A stretch of DNA of 64,000 bases from Conus ventricosus (GCA_018398815.1 CM031607.1:82087471-82151470), one strand, 5' to 3'; counted from the first letter of the stretch, positions 37,026-50,576 are shown. Made by a program: numbers and translations. The notes: generated by a model from the sequence alone, not told the origin.

Positions 37026-37975
37026 AACAAACTAATAAATTCCAAGGATAAGTACCGCACCGTTCCAGCAACTTACAGAGCAGCTTGGTGTTGCAATGAC
37101 TGCAAGAAATATTGAATTATAAACAAAGCTTGCTCTTATGTCTTAGATTGAAGAAATAGGGGGAGATACGCATTCATATCTGCAGTGGTAGATAATTCTG
37201 CCTAACTAACAGTATGTGCATGAGTGGGTGAATGGGGAAAAATAAAATAAATGCTTCTCAAAATGAGCCTTCAGCAAGCTTATATTCTCCAAGGGGAGAC
37301 ATCCTCCAATACAGAGGGAAACTCACTAACATATAACTCCTGGTCATATACCGATATTTCGAAACTTGGTGGTTTCTCCTCAGTGACCGCGGAAAGTGGT
37401 AATTTGACTCCTCTGCCTTTTCAGTTTTAAGAAGAATGCAATCCCAGAAAAGGTTGGTGCGCAATACCGTAGTATGTTTGTTGAGTTTTCAAAAAACCAA
37501 CCAAAGGTGCCATCTAAGAAGCAAAAGAAAATCATAAAAGAGCAAAACAAGCTACATTTTCTTGTGAAAAGTAGAAAATATAAAACGATATCCTCTAAGA
37601 CACAAGTGCTGAGGGCCAGTTCTTGGAATGAATCCGCAAGGGACTAAAATACAACAAACTAATAAATTCCAAGGATAAGTACCGCACCGTTCCAGCAACT
37701 TACAGAGCAGTTGGTGTTGCAATGACTGCAAGAAATATTGAATTATAAACAAAGCTTGCTCTTATGTCTTAGATTGAAGAAATAGGGGGAGATACGCATT
37801 CATATCTGCAGTGGTAGATAATTCTGCCTAACTAACAGTATGTGCATGAGTGGGTGAATGGGGAAAAATAAAATAAATGCTTCTCAAAATGAGCCTTCAG
37901 CAAGCTTATATTCTCCAAGGGGAGACATCCTCCAATACAGAGGGAAACTCACTAACATATAACTCCTGGTCATAT
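37026..37975 (-). repeat. Hammerhead repeat family 2, minus arm (about 1.5 monomers)
   Basis: 'aacaaactaataaattccaa' recurs at 37026 and 37653, giving a 627-bp period. The second unit is cut at 'cctggtcatat', inside the ribozyme, and joins the inverted arm with an ATAT microhomology. Confidence 0.93.
37337..37397 (-). ncRNA. Type I hammerhead ribozyme (family 2, copy 1)
   Basis: Minus strand: stem I GGTCA/TGACC with a further GGA/TCC beyond an internal loop; core CTGAGGA; stem II GAAAC/GTTTC, 5 bp with loop CACCAA; GAAA; stem III ATA/TAT with tetraloop TCGG; A at the cleavage position. Cleavage is predicted between 37347 and 37346. Confidence 0.9.
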
Positions 37976-38165
37976 CGTTTTATATTTTCTACTTTTCACA
38001 AGAAAATGTAGCTTGTTTTGCTCTTTTATGATTTTCTTTTGCTTCTTAGATGGCACCTTTGGTTGGTTTTTTGAAAACTCAACAAACATACTACGGTATT
38101 GCGCACCAACCTTTTCTGGGATTGCATTCTTCTTAAAACTGAAAAGGCAGAGGAGTCAAATTACC

Positions 38166-38227
38166 ACTTTCCGCGGTCACTGAGGAGAAACCACCAAGTT
38201 TCGAAATATCGGTATATGACCAGGAGT
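38166..38227 (+). ncRNA. Type I hammerhead ribozyme (family 2, copy 2)
   Basis: GGTCA 38175-38179, CTGAGGA 38180-38186, stem II 38187-38191 with 38198-38202, GAAA 38203-38206, stem III 38206-38208 with 38213-38215, cleavage 38216/38217, TGACC 38217-38221. All three helices pair without mismatch. Confidence 0.92.
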
Positions 38228-38792
38228 TATATGTTAGTGAGTTTCCCTCTGTATTGGAGGATGTCTCCCCTTGGAGAATATAAGCTTGCTGAAGGCTCAT
38301 TTTGAGAAGCATTTATTTTATTTTTCCCCATTCACCCACTCATGCACATACTGTTAGTTAGGCAGAATTATCTACCACTGCAGATATGAATGCGTATCTC
38401 CCCCTATTTCTTCAATCTAAGACATAAGAGCAAGCTTTGTTTATAATTCAATATTTCTTGCAGTCATTGCAACACCAAGCTGCTCTGTAAGTTGCTGGAA
38501 CGGTGCGGTACTTATCCTTGGAATTTATTAGTTTGTTGTATTTTAGTCCCTTGCGGATTCATTCCAAGAACTGGCCCTCAGCACTTGTGTCTTAGAGGAT
38601 ATCGTTTTATATTTTCTACTTTTCACAAGAAAATGTAGCTTGTTTTGCTCTTTTATGATTTTCTTTTGCTTCTTAGATGGCACCTTTGGTTGGTTTTTTG
38701 AAAACTCAACAAACATACTACGGTATTGCGCACCAACCTTTTCTGGGATTGCATTCTTCTTAAAACTGAAAAGGCAGAGGAGTCAAATTACC

Positions 38793-38854
38793 ACTTTCCG
38801 CGGTCACTGAGGAGAAACCACCAAGTTTCGAAATATCGGTATATGACCAGGAGT
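38793..38854 (+). ncRNA. Type I hammerhead ribozyme (family 2, copy 3)
   Basis: Identical to copy 2 and exactly 627 bases downstream; CTGAGGA at 38807-38813, cleavage 38843/38844. Confidence 0.92.
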
Positions 38855-39079
38855 TATATGTTAGTGAGTTTCCCTCTGTATTGGAGGATGTCTCCCCTTG
38901 GAGAATATAAGCTTGCTGAAGGCTCATTTTGAGAAGCATTTATTTTATTTTTCCCCATTCACCCACTCATGCACATACTGTTAGTTAGGCAGAATTATCT
39001 ACCACTGCAGATATGAATGCGTATCTCCCCCTATTTCTTCAATCTAAGACATAAGAGCAAGCTTTGTTTATAATTCAAT

Positions 39080-39087
39080 ATATATAT

Positions 39088-39168
<81 letters not shown>
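39080..39168. repeat. (TA)n(TG)n microsatellite
   Basis: TA with an 'aata' slip, then TG; a mirror of the tract at 36990-37025 on the other side of family 2. Confidence 0.95.
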
Positions 39169-39170
<2 letters not shown>

Positions 39171-39489
39171 TGCGTTTGCATCATTTGTGCCAAAAATACT
39201 GTAATTCATTGTCAGGTCAGTGTTTTAACGTTTGCAATCAAATTCTGACATTGTTGCATTAATGTGATGCAGGCGACATACTAGAGTTGAAGTATTGAAA
39301 AGTTCTAGGCAATTGTGACGCTCTCAAGCCAGAAGCCATCAGAACCCCTTGACGTGGTGTATGCCGGCCAGCGGCATGCTTGTGCTGTAGTGACTGATAT
39401 AATGTAATGGCATTAGGCTTACCGGCATAGGGTACACAAGACGTACCATGTTCCAAGACAGGAGTAGTTTATGCTTGGTGCTAACATCG

Positions 39490-39491
<2 letters not shown>

Positions 39492-39567
<76 letters not shown>
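39492..39567. repeat. (CA)n microsatellite
   Basis: 76 bp of CA. Confidence 0.97.
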
Positions 39568-39569
<2 letters not shown>

Positions 39570-42179
39570 AAACACTTAATTAAAAGAACAGTTTTGTGTG
39601 TTTATGAAAAAAAGAATATGGCCCACTGGAGGTAGGTTCTCCAGCAACAGTGCTCAGTAGTGTCAGCTGGACAGGTGAATGCTTCAGGGCATGCTCTGCA
39701 TCATAGATATACATGAACAGTAACTCGACTGTACTGTACTTAGAAAACTCACAGTACCAAACACAATAACTATGAGGACTGTGATGGAGACTATAATAGG
39801 GTTTCCCCTATTCCCTCCAAGCTCTGCCAGTCTACTTAAGAAATGAGGACAGACCAAACAAAATATTTAAAATCCATGTCTAGTTTACAAGTTGTAAAAT
39901 AATGATGTAAGGTAAAGCGTGTGAACAGTGGATTGAGATTGAATTTGATTAACAGTGCTCTATTGTTCACAATCTGGCTTTGATTGTATGCCCTCAGCCA
40001 CTTTCAGTCATACACGTCTGCTTACCGGACAAAGGCACAGCAGCAGCTATTAGCTATTATGATTAGCAAAAATCATCGCGCACACTGAAGGAGGAAGAGA
40101 CATGTACAAATGACTCACAATCCACGCTCTCAGCGCCCACCCAAAGGGAGAAACAAAAGATTACGCCTGTCCTTTGACCCCACGTCTTGCATACACCCCC
40201 CGCGTGCCATTCTCTTGCTATCCCCTTTTTTGCTCAATCCCTCCTCCATTAAGCCAGGGGCACAATCAGCCCCTACACCCCCCCTTTGCCGTGCCTTCAT
40301 CCCTCGTTGTCAATGTCAGCGATAGTACACAGGCCTCCAGTCCCTGGCTTTGACAAGTGCTTCACCCCCTGTCCACCCTCCACTGTAACTTCTCCCCAAT
40401 CCAAATTGGTCCTGCCCTTCCTTTTCCCCACTGAGATAAAACACCTGTGTCAGCCCCTGAAAGCACTGCCAGTGACATAGCCAAAGCTAGTGACTAAGAT
40501 TTAGTGACAAGGGGCATGCAGCAGCGTGCTGCCACAATGACATTGAATCTGGGGCTGAATTTTAGCAGACAACCAAGTATGTACGGTCTGACATCTAAGC
40601 CTTATGTGCTGCCCTCCATGAAGCCTTTACAATTATTGAAAACTGAAACAGATGCCACCACCACTCAGTTAATCCACAAACAGTCGTACACGCCAAAACA
40701 CCCGACCCACACTTAAAACCACAAACGCTGTTGCAAGAAACGTTCACCAAATCAACCTCGCACAAATCATCCAGCCACCAAAATGCTCCTGCCACAGATA
40801 GAAATACTGAACACAGAAATCGAGCAGGCAAAGTAGACTCAACACCAGTGACTGCATCTCCAAGCCAGAGACCTCCACCCTAAACTCTGTCCAGCATGTC
40901 TGTGTCAATAAGGACTCTACTGCCATTCTGATGGGGCATGATGTGGTGAAAGGAATAGATCTCTCACTTTCCTCACCTTCCAATATCAAGCCCCAAAAGT
41001 GTATGTCAGTGACCTGACAGTGAACTCAAATTACCGAGTTGCTCAGCGACCAGGTACCAACACTAGGCCGCAACTCACGTAGGGAATTATGACTTTACTC
41101 AAGTCCAAGACTCAGCAGACAGTGTCATCAGTGAAAAGACCTTTCCCAATGCCAGAAGTTTTTTTTTTTTTTCCCCAAAGCTTCAGTGCTAGCGCCTGCT
41201 ATCATGCCTGCCAGAGGGTGAAACCCCGCCCATTCAGCTCTCTCATTCATCACAGCAACAGAACTAGCAAAAGGTGTGTGACGACATGAGGTGGGCGGTT
41301 GTCAAGATCTGATTGTGTATTGAGGACTGTTGTGTGGAGTGAGCGGTTGTCAGGATCTGATTGAAGATAGGGGAAGTTCAAAGCCTTGATCTCTGTCAGG
41401 CTGGGGTGTCTGGTCTTGATTTTTTTTTAATACTTTTCCAAAAACAAAACAAGACGCATGTACAGGAAAACAAAAACATAGTTTCAGAAACAGTTAGATG
41501 TAGTGATTAGACACTTAGTAGGTGATGGACAGATGAGGGCACATCTCTATTATGAAACAGTAATAATACAAACTGTTGCCAAATGGCATAACATAACATT
41601 TTTTTTTTAATACGTGAGCCTATGGATGGACAATTTCACTTTGCAATAGAGAGATTACCCCACCACACGTCCGCTCTGGCAACATGATGTCTACACACAT
41701 AAGGCTTAAATTACATAAATAAAGGCATATATATTTTCCATGTTAGCTCGAATTCATGGGTTTTCCCTACAGTTGCTGATAAATATTTTTCTGTTCTTAC
41801 CCTTATATTTAAACTATGATGAAACTAGGCATTGTAGGGTTCAAATTGTGTAGCTTGCTTTTATAGATGAAAAATTTGGCAAATAGTAGTATGAAATCTA
41901 AAGGCTTGTCTGTTATTACATTTTCTGCACAACCAAACAAAATTAGTTGTTCGTTTAATTTTTAGTCTTAGAGAATGGGGACATTTATTCATAAAACAGA
42001 TTCGAAGTCTTTCCCAGAAATTTTGAATTAATGCAATTCCAAAACAAGTGCTGAATTGTCTGCGTTTCTGAGTTACAGAAATTAAACTTGTGGGGAGTCT
42101 GTGAGTTTACACATGTGAAGAAACTTTTGTGTGGGGAGAATACGGTGTACAAGTCTGAACTGGAACCATCTCAGTTGAG

Positions 42180-44685
42180 TATCTGTAGTAATTTTAAGAG
42201 GTTTTAAAAAGATATCTTTCCACTTGAGTCCAGTATACAGACGTTCCACTTAATCACTGCTGCTGGTGTAATTTTAGAACCAAGTAGGATCGATTTAACT
42301 ACTTTGTTATCTTTCTGGATCAAGGTCCATACTTTATTTTCTTCATCAATAACATGTGCTACGTCTTCTCTGTAATTGAGAATTTCTTGATATTTTTTAA
42401 TAGCTCTGATGATTCCTTCATATGCTAAAAAATTAGTGTTTGTAACATTTGAGTATTTTACCTTAAAATCATTAAAGGACAGAACATTTCCATTTGCATC
42501 CATTACATGGTTAATTTTTGTTACGCCTGCTTCTATCCATTCTTTCATGTAGATCACCTTATTGTCCTTATTATGTTTACTTGTAATGAATACATTCCGA
42601 CAGAAATTCTTTTATATTTAAAGGTTTACACTTTGAGCAGAACTTTTTACAGTGTCTAACAACATCAAGCCAGAATGGATTATCGATTTCGTTGGAGTAA
42701 CACGTTAGAGTACTCACCTCGAGCGTTTTCATTTGTTCCATGGCTGGATACAAGGTATATATGAAACTACTAAATTCTGATTCTGGAATATTTAACCGTC
42801 TTAACCAGCTAATCTTCAGTGTCGCAAGTAGTATAAATATGTTACTCATTTTCAATCCTCCATTTTCATATTCTGATAAATTACTGATTTCTTTATCTTA
42901 TTGTGTTTCCCATTCCATAAGAACTGGAACATTTCAGTTTCTATTTCCTTCAGAAATTGGCTTGGGGGGTCCGGAAGATTAAGAAACAGATAAGTAAACT
43001 GAGAAAGAATGAACATTTTTAATATTGCGATTTTCCCAAAAGGAGTCAGATTTCTTCTTTTCCATTGTTTTAAGATTTTCTGCGCGACTGAAAGCTTCTG
43101 ACTGTAATTTTAATCAACAATTTGGTCTGTATTAGTAGAAAATTTTATGCCAAGAACCTTAAAGATACCTGGATTCCATTGGAAGTTCCTGTCCCTGAAG
43201 TATCGAATTTGACTATTTTTTCTACTTCCAATCCACACTAGTTGGGTTTTATCACTATTCATTTTCAAGCCTGACATCTGTGCATATTCATCAAGGATAT
43301 CCACAGTTGCCTTCAGAGACTGCTCAGAGCCATCAAGTAGCAGAGAAGTATGTCTGCAAACTGTGACAGGAGAAATTCTGTTTTTTTATGCTAATGCCTT
43401 TAACATCTTTACTTTTTCGAATCATCAGTGATAAAATCTCTGCGCATATTAAATATAAGTAGGGAGAAAGCGGGTCCCCTGTCTACATCCTCTTTCAAGT
43501 TTAAAACGGGCAGAATACTGACCATTTACCAGAACGCACGATGTGGTATTCATATACAATGTTCGAAACCACTGAACAATACTAGGTCCAAAATTAAAGA
43601 AATTCAAACATTTTTCAATAAAGACCCAAGAAACACTGTCAAATGCTTTCTCAAAATCAATCAGCATTAAGAGACCAGGAATGCGTGATTTTTCAGTGTA
43701 GAGCATAATATCGTATAGCAATCTTATATTTTCTCCAATGTAACGACCTTTGATAAAGCCCTTCTGACAGACATTTATAATGCTTGGCAAGACTGTTTGT
43801 AATCTTGCAGATATGCAAGCGGAAGCTATTTTATAGGAGACATTTAGCAGGGATATTGGGCGCCATTTTTTTATAAATTGTTTTGGTTTTTCCTCTTTAG
43901 GTAAACACACAATAATTCCTTGTTTTGTGAGACTGAAAGTTGCCCACAGTCGTAGCCTGAATTAACCGATCTGACAAGAAAGTGACCAATGTCTACAAAA
44001 AAGAACTTAAAGAATTCAACAGTGAATCCGTTTGACCAGGACTTTTGTCATTTGCATTTTTTTCAGTGCTTTTGCAGCCTCACTGTATGTCCTTTAATGC
44101 TCTCTCTCGCGTCACAAGTTATTGCTGGGGCTATCTGGCAAAAGGTGGTTAAGGTTAATATCATTAACCTCTCTGCAGCTGTACAAATTGTGGTAAAAGG
44201 TCTGTACCTCTGACAGAATTGTATCTTGGTCTGATATTATTTCACCATTGCCTTTGTCGAGGTAACTCATCGATTTGTTTACAAAATTTCTTTTTTCCAA
44301 GTTGCTAAAATATTTGCTGTTTTTTTTCACCATCTTTTAGCCATCTAGTTTTTGCTCGTATTGCTATCCCTTCCATCTTTTGTTTCTTAGTGCCTGCAGT
44401 TCATTTCTTAGTTCTTCTAGTACTTGTATGTTATCTTCACTTACATTGCCCTCCAAGGCTTGTATTTCTTTAGTGTGATTACTTTCCCTTTCTTTCTCAG
44501 TTTTCTTTTTGTGAAGAATAGGCAATAGTTTTGCCCCGTATTTCCATCAAAAGCACTTCAAAAAACAATTGTTCGTTAATCTGAAATTGTAATTCATTAT
44601 TTGGAAAAATTACTAAGTTCTTCAGTATTATAAACTGGTAACGCATATTGTTTTTTTACCTCCAAAATTTTCTGTTTTATTTCTG
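42180..44685 (-). pseudogene. L1/Tx1-like LINE, RT to C-terminus (clean copy)
   Basis: On the minus strand: pre-RT KNSKYFSNLEKRNFVNKS ... SEVQTFYHNLYS (44333-44112), RT blocks KQFIKKWRPISLLNVSYKIA, QKGFIKGRYIGENIRLLYD, MLIDFEKAFDSVSW and RGCRQG (43910-43449), the Asp box region near 43345 where LSQFAD is followed by a frame change so only the first Asp is in frame, then SGLKMNSDKTQLVWIG (43304-43110), and C-terminal HVMDANGNVLSFNDFKVKYS (42557-42204). Block wording is that of the L1/Tx1 branch. Several frame changes make it inactive. Its upstream part resumes at 58261 on the far side of the Gypsy insertion. Confidence 0.87.
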
Positions 44686-45116
44686 TGTAACAAAAGGCGT
44701 TTTGTCCCAGACAATTTAGAGCTGGGGCCAAAAGAAAATAAGACACCCAGTAGAGGTTGTGCGTGCGCAGTTTGCGTGAACAGAAATCGCTCACCTGTTT
44801 GGAAGTCGCGGGCTGAAGTTTTAGCTGACACTGTTGACATGTCTTTTGCCTTGTAAAGGTATGTATTGGTTTTAAACTTGTGGAGATAGGGAGATAGGAG
44901 GTTTAATATAATTTATGTATTGGAAACTAAACAATCTTTAGATATGTTGCAGAATTCCAACCCAAGTCTACAGTCGTTTTATAACGGGATGAGGTATTTA
45001 TGTCGTGAATGTGATGTATTCCGTTTGAAATTAACAGTTGGATAAGATGAATGATGTTGTTCCTTCATTCAATAGTTTACTTAGATGTTGAATAAGGAAT
45101 ATGTTGCTGATGGATA

Positions 45117-45173
<57 letters not shown>

Positions 45174-45935
45174 ACACACACACACACATGCAATCAATGT
45201 ATGGTCTCTCGAAAATTGATGTGCTATTGTGTGATGTTTGATGATGATGTATAGTAAATAAGACAAGCATTCATTTTACAGAAGTGCATGTTTGTGTCTA
45301 TAAATTGTGTGAACTATAATTGCAAATTTATCTGAAATCATTGTGGTTGATATTGCAAGAAAGGGGATGTAAAGGACATGGTTATAACGAGGATAGTAAA
45401 AGGAAATCCTTTCTTGTAAAATGGTATTGATGAGGTTGACAAAGTGGAATTGTGCTTTTGCTGTTCTTGAGGGTAGTAAATCGAAATCTTTTCTTGGATA
45501 GAGTTTCATGTAAAGGTATGGTGTCTATGTTGTTGTGTTTGTCTGCTTAGGATAATAAGAATAATTTTTATGGCCTGTGGATGGACTTTGGGGAAGAGGG
45601 GGAGGTTTGGAAAAGACGAGAGGTTTCATGGCCCTGGACAAAAAGGAGGAGAGGAGGAACACATGTTAAAAGACTGTCACTGTGCAGGCTTCCAGTGCCA
45701 GGGACTGAGCACGGGGTCTTGGTGCCAGGAGATGGGCACAGACAAACTGTCAGGTCTTTGACAGGTTACAGGCGTGACTTCTTCCCGGAACTGGGGGAAT
45801 GTCAGACAGTCAAGAACGCCCGAGAGCTACCTCCAGAGCTGCCCGAGTGAGGGCGGGAGGAACAAACAAAAAAACGGTGTCTTCGCCAGGGTGGTGAATT
45901 AACCTCTTTTCTCTCTCTGTCATACCAGGGCCATA
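44686..45935 (+). mobile_element. Gypsy LTR, clean but truncated copy
   Basis: Begins TGTAACAAAAGGCG like the other two LTR copies, contains the (CA)n tract at 45118-45188 and stops about 90 bp short of the LTR end, where the repeated flank begins again. Best read as the 5' LTR seen a first time. Confidence 0.85.
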
Positions 45936-48900
45936 AAAAACAAAAAACTAGAGGATTGATGGGACTATAAAGGTTTCCTATTCCCCCCAACTCTCCCAGC
46001 CCTACTTAAAAAATTGACAGCCCAAAACAAAATATTTAAAACCATGTCTGTTTAAAAAGTTGTAAAATAAGATGTAAGGAAAACGTGTAAAGGGGATTGA
46101 GATTGAATTTTGATTAACATGCTCTATTGTTCCAATCTGGCTTGATTGAGCCTCAGCCACTTTCATTCATACACGTCTGCTTACCCGAAAAGGACAGCGC
46201 GCATTATATATATTAGCAAAAACATCGCGCACAGAAGGGGGAAGGACATGTACAAATGACTACAATCCACGCCTCGGGCCCCCACCAAGAAAAACAAAAG
46301 ATTACCCCCTGCCCTTTGACCCCCCGCTTGCATACACCCCCCGTGCCATTCTCTGCCCCCCCTTTTTTTTGCTAAATCCCTCCTCCAAGCCAGGGGCACA
46401 ATCAGCCCCCTACCCCCTCCCTTTGCCGTCCTTCACCCTTTTTTTGTCAAGTCAGCGATAGTCACAGCCCCCCAGTCCCGCTTTGACAAGTGCTTCCCCC
46501 CCTGTCCACCCTCCCTTATTCCCCCCAACCCAAATTGGCCCCTCCCCTTCCCTCTCTCCCCTGAAAAAAACACCTGGTCACCCCTGAAAGCATGCCATGA
46601 CATAGCCAAAGCTAGTGACAAAATTTTAGTGACAAGGGCATCCAGCAGCGTGCGCCACTGACTTAAAATCTGGGCTAAATTTTTTGCAAACCCAAGTATG
46701 TACGGTCTGACACAAGCCTTATTGCTGCCCCCAGAAGCATACAATTATTAAAAACAAAACAGAGCACCACCACCTTTAACCCCAAACAGCCCTACACCCA
46801 AAAACCCCCCCCGACCCCACATTTAAAAACCCAAAAACGCTTTTTTGCAAAAACGTTCACCAAATCCCCCGCACAAATCACCCCGCCCCCCTAATGCTCC
46901 TGCCAAATAAAATAAAAACACAGAAATCGAGCAGGCAAAGTAGCTCAACACCATGACTGCATCCCAAGCCAGAGCCCTCCACCCAAAAACTCGTCCAGCT
47001 GTCTGTGAAATAAGGACCTTACTCCCATTAAAGGGCATGAGGGGTTTTAAAAGGAATAATCTCTCACTTCCTCCCCTTCCAATACAAGCCCCCCAAATGT
47101 AGCGTGCCTACAGTGACTCAAATTCCCGGGTTGCTCAGCGACCGGTCCCAACACTAGGGCCGCAACCCGGGGGAAATTATGATTTTACTCGTCAAGACCA
47201 GCAACAGTTCACAGGAAAAGACCTTTCCAATCCCCAGAAGTTTTGTTTTTTTTCCCCCAAAGTTCTGCAGCGCCTGCTTCATCCCTGCGGGGGGGTGAAA
47301 CCCCGCCCTTTCACTCCCCTTTTCACACAGCAACAAAAAGAAAAAGGGTGTGCGACAGGATTGGGCTTTTTCAAGATCTGATTGTGTTTGGACGTTGGTG
47401 AGGAGGGGTTGTCGGGATCTTTTGAAAAAGGGGGGAAGTTCAAAGCCTTGATCTCTGTTCAGGCTGGGTTTTGTCTTGTTTTTTTTTTTAATATTTTTCC
47501 CAAAAACAAAACAAACCAGTACGGGAAAAAACAAAACCATATTTTTTCAAAAACAGTTAATGTAGTGTTTAGACACTTAAGGTGATGGACAGAGAGGGCA
47601 CATCTCTATTATGAAACAGGAATAAACAAACTTTTTCCAAAGGGCAAAAAAAAACTTTTTTTTTTTAATACGGACCCTATGGAGGACAATTTCATTTTGC
47701 AATAGAGAATTATCCCCCAAAAACCCGCCCCTTTGGGGCAACTGATGCTACACAAAAAGGCTAAATACAAAAATAAAGGCAATAATTTTCCTGTTAGCCG
47801 AATTCAGGGTTTTTCCCACAGTTCTGATAAATATTTTTTGTTTTACCCTTATTTTTAAAAATTTGATGAAACAGGCATTGTGGGTTCAAATTGGTAGCTT
47901 CTTTTATAATGAAAAATTTTGGAAAATGTAGTTAAAAACAAAAGGTTTCTGTTTTTACATTTTGCACAACAAACAAAATTAGTTTGTTCGTTTAAATTTA
48001 GTCTTAGAAAATGGGACATTTTTCCCATAAAACAATTCGAAGTTTTCCAAAATTTTAAATTTCAATGAAATTTCCCAAAACAATGCTGAATTGTCTTCTG
48101 AGTTAAAAAAATTACATTGGGGGAGTCTGGGGTTTTTAACTGTAAAGAAACTTTGTGTGGGAGAAACGGTGTACAATCAAAACTGGAACCATCTCTTGGT
48201 ATCTGTAGTAATTTTAAGGGGTTTTAAAAAGATATTTTCCATTGATCCAGTAACAGACGTTCCCTTTTTAATCACTGCGGGGTGAAATTTTAAAACCCAA
48301 GAAATTTCGATTTAACATTGTTATCTTTCGGATAAAGGCCATCTTTTTTTTTTTCACAATAACTGGCCTTTTCCCTTGAAATTGAGTTTTCTTGATATTT
48401 TTAATACCCCTGATATTCCTTCATACCTAAAAAATAGTTTTTTGAAAACATTGAGTTTTTTACCTTAAAATCAAAAAGGGGACAAACTTTTTTCCATTTG
48501 ATCCATTACAGGGTTTAATTTTTTGTTTACCCCTGTTCTATCCATTCTTTCAGTAGATCACCTTATTGTCCCTTATTATTTTACATTGTAATGAATACTT
48601 CCGACAGAATTTTTTATATTTAAGGTTTCCCTTTTTGACAGAACTTTTTACAGTGTTTAAAAAAATCAACCAAAGGATTATCGAGTCTTGGGAAAACACG
48701 TTAGAGTATCACCCCCGAGCTTTTTCTTTTTTCCATGGCTGGAACAAGGTAAAAGAAACACAAAATTTTGTTTTGAATATTTAACCGTCTAACCATAATT
48801 TCAGTGCCCAAAGTAGTAAAAATATGTTATTTTTTTCAACCCTCCATTTTCATTTTCTTAAAAAAAATTACTGATTTCTTATCTTTTGTTTTTCCCATTC

Positions 48901-50576
48901 ATAAGAACGGGAACATTTCAGTTTCAAATTCCTTCAAAATTTTGGTTGGGGGCCCGGGAAGATAAGAAACAGATAATAAACTGAGAAAGAATGAACATTT
49001 TTAAATTGCGATTTTCCCAAAAGGAGTCAGATTTCTTCTTTTCCATTTTTAAGATTTTCTGCGCGACTGAAAGCTTCTGATGAAATTTTAATAAAATTTT
49101 TGGGTCTGAATTGTAAAAATTTTATCCAAAAACCCTTAAAAGATCCCAGGTTTCCCTTTGGAATTTCCCTGTCCCTGAAGTATCGATTTGCTATTTTTTC
49201 TACCCCAAACCAAAATTGGGGTTTTACACATTCTTTTTCAAGCCTGAAAATTGTGCATTTTCATCAAGATACCACATTCCCTTTCAGGACTGCCAAGCCC
49301 AATAGCAGAGAAATCGTGAAAAACTGGACAGGAGAAATTCTGTGTTTTTATGCTAACCCTTTAACATCTTACTTTTCGAATCATCAGTGAAAAATCTCTG
49401 CGCAATTAAAAAAGTAGGGGGAAAAGGGGGTCCCCTGCTACATCCTCTTTAAATTTTTAAAAAGGCAGAATACTGACCATTACCAGAACGCACGAGTGGT
49501 ATTTCAAACAATGTTCAAAACCACTGAACAAACTAGGTCCAAAAAAAAAAAAAATTTTCAAACTTTTTCAAAAAAGCCCCAAGAAACACTGTAAAGCTTT
49601 TTTAAAAAACAACACATTAAAAACCCAGGAATCGTGTTTTTTTCAGTGTAGAGCTAATATCGATCAATCTTATATTTTTCCAATTAACCCCCTTTTAAAC
49701 CCCCTTTCTGACAGCTTTTAATGTTTGGGAAACTGTTTTTAATTTTGCAGATATCAAGCGGAAATTTATGGGAGACATTTAGCGGGGAATTGGGCCCCAT
49801 TTTTTAAAAAATTTTTTTTTGGTTTTTCTTTTTAGGTAAACACAAAAAATTCCCTTTTTTGGGACTGAAATTTTGCCCACAGTCGTAGCCTGAATTACCG
49901 ATTAGAAAAAAGTGCCCAAGTTTAAAAAAAGAACTTAAAAATTAAACAGTGAACCGTTTGCCCCGGGGACTTTGTCATTTTGCATTTTTTTTCAGTGCTT
50001 TTGCGCCCACTGTATGTCCTTAATCCTCCTCGCGTCAAAAGTTATTGCGGGGCATTGGAAAAAGGGGGGTTAAGGTTAATATCTTTAACCTCTCTGCAGT
50101 GTAAAAATTGGAAAAAGGCGTACCTCTGAAAAAATTTGTATCTTGGGTTTGATTTATTCACCATTCCCTTGTCGAGGAACTCATCGATTGTTTACAAAAT
50201 TTTTTTTTTTTCCAATTGCTAAATATTTGCTGTTTTTTTTCACCTCTTTTGCCATCTAGTTTTTCTGTTTTGCTACCCCTTTCCATCTTTTTTTTTTTAG
50301 GCCCTGCATTTCTTTTTCTTTTTTCCCTAGTACTTGATTTATCTTCATTTACATTGCCCCCCAAAGGTTTTATTTCTTTAGTGTTTTATTTTCCCCTTTT
50401 CTTTCTCATTTTTCCTTTTGTGTGAGAATGGGCAATATTTTTGCCCCTTTTCATCAAACCTAAAAAAAACAATTGTCGTTAATCTGAAATTGTAATTCAT
50501 TTTTTGGAAATTATAAGTTTTTATATTATAAATTGGTAAGATATTGTTTTTTTACCCAAAATTTTCTTTTTTTTTG
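45936..50576. repeat. Noisy repeat of 39740-44685
   Basis: Same order and content as 39740-44685 but about 300 bp shorter, with lost dinucleotide repeats and homopolymer changes throughout. Includes the LINE again at about 48170-50576 (minus), unreadable as protein because of indels. Confidence 0.92.

Larger units (their letters stand above)
37976..39079 (+). repeat. Hammerhead repeat family 2, plus arm (about 1.75 monomers)
   Basis: Two head-to-tail units in opposite orientation to the minus arm, starting 'cgttttatattttctacttt' at 37976 and again at 38602, period 627 bp, ending at 'ttataattcaatat' where (TA)n begins. Near identical between copies. A 68-codon open frame occurs in all three ribozyme-bearing units but spans the ribozyme itself and has no recognisable motif. 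Confidence 0.93.
39740..45935. repeat. Clean copy of a segment repeated at 45936-51750
   Basis: Starts near 'ctatgaggactgtgatggag' and ends inside an LTR at 'taccagggccata'. The whole 6.2 kb recurs in the same order immediately downstream with thousands of small indels. It contains a 3' flank (39740-42180), an L1/Tx1-like LINE (42180-44685, minus) and a truncated LTR (44686-45935). 39740-42180 has no recognisable gene. Confidence 0.93.

Noticed and set aside
37258..37464. 68-codon open frame found in all three ribozyme-bearing units of hammerhead family 2
   Set aside because: It starts at a non-ATG codon and runs across the ribozyme on the ribozyme strand; identity between copies follows from recent duplication, and no protein motif is present.
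39740..45935. Real tandem segmental duplication of 6 kb
   Set aside because: Not excluded, but the second copy has the error profile of the whole region after 45.9 kb and the switch is inside an LTR; an assembly cause is more likely.
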